Assembly: GCA_003255025.1 (NCBI GenBank)
Contig: QANY01007891.1
Coordinates: forward strand, 712,558-776,557
Direction: 5' to 3'
DNA length: 64,000 nucleotides
From: Datisca glomerata
Lineage: Eukaryota; Streptophyta; Magnoliopsida; Cucurbitales; Datiscaceae
This document shows positions 62,441 through 64,000 of this stretch, piece by piece. The notes beneath the pieces were generated by a model, which ran no database searches, had not been told where the DNA came from, and saw only the letters and a program-made list of their open reading frames with translations. A program made the position numbers and the translations under genes. Numbering within the stretch: the stretch's first letter is position 1; every line of letters starts with the position of its first letter.

Positions 62441-62589
62441 TTTAACTTTGGCAAAGGCTTCTTCACAATCTTCGTTCTAGCTGCTCGTGTATTTTTTCTG
62501 TAACCTCTCGAAGAAAGGTTTACATCTATCTGTCGATCTGGAGATGAACCTGTCCAAGGCGGCCAGTATTCCCGTTAACCCTTAGATTT

Positions 62590-63430
62590 CTTTGAGATTC
62601 CGTGGGGAACTCATTTATGTGATCGCCTTTACCTAGTCTGGGTTTACTTTGATTCCCTGTTGTGTAATTAGGTGTCCAAGGAACTTTCCCACCGCCACTC
62701 AGAAAGTGTACTTCTCCGAGTTTAGCTTCATGGAATTTTGCCTTAGAACTGAGAAGGCTTCTTCCCGCTTCTTACTTTTGACCAACATGTCATCAACACA
62801 GACTTCCATATTCTTTCTGATGTGCTTGCAGAAGACCTTGTTCACCAGCCTTTGATAAGTTACATATGTGTTCTTTAAACCAAATGGCATGACTTCGTAG
62901 CAATAGACGTCATACTCAGTAATGAAAGAGATTGTTTTCCTGATCGGGTTAGAACATTTTTACCTGATTGTAACCTGAGTAAGCATCCATGAAGCTAATA
63001 GTTTGTGTGCTGAAGTGGCGTCTACCATTTTATCTATCCTTTGCAGCGGGTATTCATCTTTGGGGCATGTCTTGTTTATGTCAGTGAAGTAGATGCAGAT
63101 CCTCCACTTCCCGTTCTTCTTTCGTTCCATCACTATATTAGCTAGCCATTCAGGGTAGTTTGCTTCTCTAATGAAATCTGTTGCCAAGAGCTTCTCAACC
63201 TACCCTTTGATTGATTGTTTCTGTTCAGAAGTGAAGCTTCTTTTTCTTTGTTTCACAGGGTTTCATAGTGGAATCCGTGTTCAACCTGTAGTAGATGATC
63301 TCTTCTGGAATGACGGGCATCTCATGTGTCGTTGTTGCAGATACATCTATGTTTTTCCTTAGGAATTCTATCAACTTATTTTTCTCATTTTCCTTGAGAT
63401 GGGAGCCAACGTTGGTTATCATCTAGGTCC
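62590..63430 (-). pseudogene. Tat element reverse transcriptase
   Basis: FIREANYPEWLANIVMERKK, NGKWRICIYFTDINKTCPKD and YPLQRIDKMVDATSAHKLL (about 63187-63000), then MPFGLKNTYVTYQRLVNKVF and VCVDDMLVKSKKREEAFSVL (62890-62760). The catalytic motif is CVDD, where gypsy elements usually have YVDD. The D of the first palm motif is in IYFTD, where the family has IDFTD. Frameshifts separate the parts. Confidence 0.88.
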
Positions 63431-63559
63431 ATTCCTCTAAACATATGGGCTCTATTTCCTCCCTTTCCTCGTACCCCAAGCCGTCTTTCCTGTTTTCCTA
63501 TGATTGCTATAGATCCGCATGACTTTTTCCTTCGGCCTTCCCCGTAGCCTTTTTATTCA

Positions 63560-64000
63560 TAGATTCTAAAGCGGTCACTGAACAGATGCGAGCTGGGGCT
63601 TGGTCGGTTCTTATTGTTTTCACTCCCTCTAGTGATGGGTACTTCAACACTTGGTAGAATGTTGAGGACACAACCTTCATTCTGCGGAGCTAGGTCCTCC
63701 CTAGGATTGCTTTGTATGGGGAAACTGTTCCCAGTATCATGAAATCGGTCATATAGTTAAACGGATATACGCTTAACGTCAGAGTTAGAGTTCCTTCCGA
63801 GTAGTTGATGGCTCCGTTGAAACCGATGAACGGCTGCGAAGTCCCTTACAACTTTTGACCTCCCATGGACATTTTCTCCACGATTTCTCGGTATAGGATG
63901 TTCACTGCAATCCCATCATCCACCAATACCCTCCTCAACAACTAGTTGCCACTTGTAGAAAAATGACGAGGGTATCATTGTGGGGTCCGTCATGTTCTAG
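63560..64000 (-). pseudogene. Tat element aspartic protease region, running off the window
   Basis: RRVLVDDGIAVNILYREIVE then SMGGQKL, SEGTLTLTLSVYPFNYMTDF and SPYKAILGRT (about 63960-63690) match the retropepsin-like region of gypsy polyproteins, where the active site is usually DxGSS; here it reads DDGIA. The DILF, F.V....YN.ILGR layout of the family is otherwise followed. The frame contains stops and continues past 64000. Confidence 0.7.

Larger units (their letters stand above)
56102..64000 (-). mobile_element. Tat/Retand-type Ty3/gypsy element with antisense ORF, truncated by the window
   Basis: On the minus strand, decreasing coordinates give protease, reverse transcriptase, RNase H, integrase (~63960-60650). 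Then comes a non-coding stretch with tandem repeats, then an ORF on the opposite strand (57402-59518), then a 3' LTR (56102-56791). An extra antisense ORF between integrase and the 3' LTR is the arrangement known from Grande/Retand members of the Tat lineage. Pol contains several stops. The 5' LTR and gag lie beyond 64000, so target duplication cannot be checked; the left flank is AAAAG. Confidence 0.82.

Overview
This is nuclear DNA of a flowering plant, almost certainly a eudicot. It is AT-rich, its genes have short GT-AG introns, and most of the sequence is decayed plant transposons (Ty3/gypsy, Ty1/copia, CACTA, L1-type LINE). Ns at 1352, 21598 and 49998-50015 show a draft assembly. I cannot name the species from sequence alone.

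Host genes. (1) The end of a CYP84A-type cytochrome P450 at 1-132. (2) A complete two-exon CYP84A-type P450 at 13555-15218, a tandem relative of the first. (3) A minus-strand gene at 36676-40114 related to the plant NERD / zinc-finger CCCH 19/44 family, keeping AT-hook, PHD-type and GYF parts but lacking the expected SWIB, Plus-3 and CCCH parts. (4) A 14-exon UPF0183/PHAF1 gene at 47527-51523. (5) A five-exon double B-box gene (BBX18/19 type) at 53520-55305 on the minus strand. Genes 3 and 4 resemble Arabidopsis At3g51120 and At3g51130, which from memory are neighbours, so the pair looks like conserved synteny.

Mobile DNA by region. 1302-12031 is a nest: a shrunken gypsy-like element carries a CACTA transposon in its gag, the CACTA transposase is split by a solo LTR, and a copia element sits in the gypsy 3' LTR. 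17573-23142 holds two ~1.4-1.5 kb direct repeats around a decayed Tat-type antisense ORF. 23207 to about 31000 is a minus-strand L1-type LINE (ORF1, endonuclease, reverse transcriptase, zf-RVT, RNase H, poly(A) tail), itself interrupted by AT-rich inserts. About 31600-34640 looks different from its surroundings, possibly organelle-derived. 34746-35920 resembles a non-autonomous hAT-like repeat. 44350-45620 is a decayed copia element with a small CACTA-like insert. 56102 to the window end is a minus-strand Tat/Retand-type gypsy element: 3' LTR, antisense ORF on the plus strand, then integrase, RNase H, reverse transcriptase and protease running off the right edge.

The host genes are ordinary single-copy plant genes with unrelated jobs (phenylpropanoid-type hydroxylation, chromatin/RNA silencing, autophagy-related function, light signalling). 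They do not form a pathway or cluster. I found no CRISPR, operon, tRNA or rRNA, and no clear new multi-gene system. The strongest unusual items are the domain-stripped NERD-like gene and the datable transposon nest.
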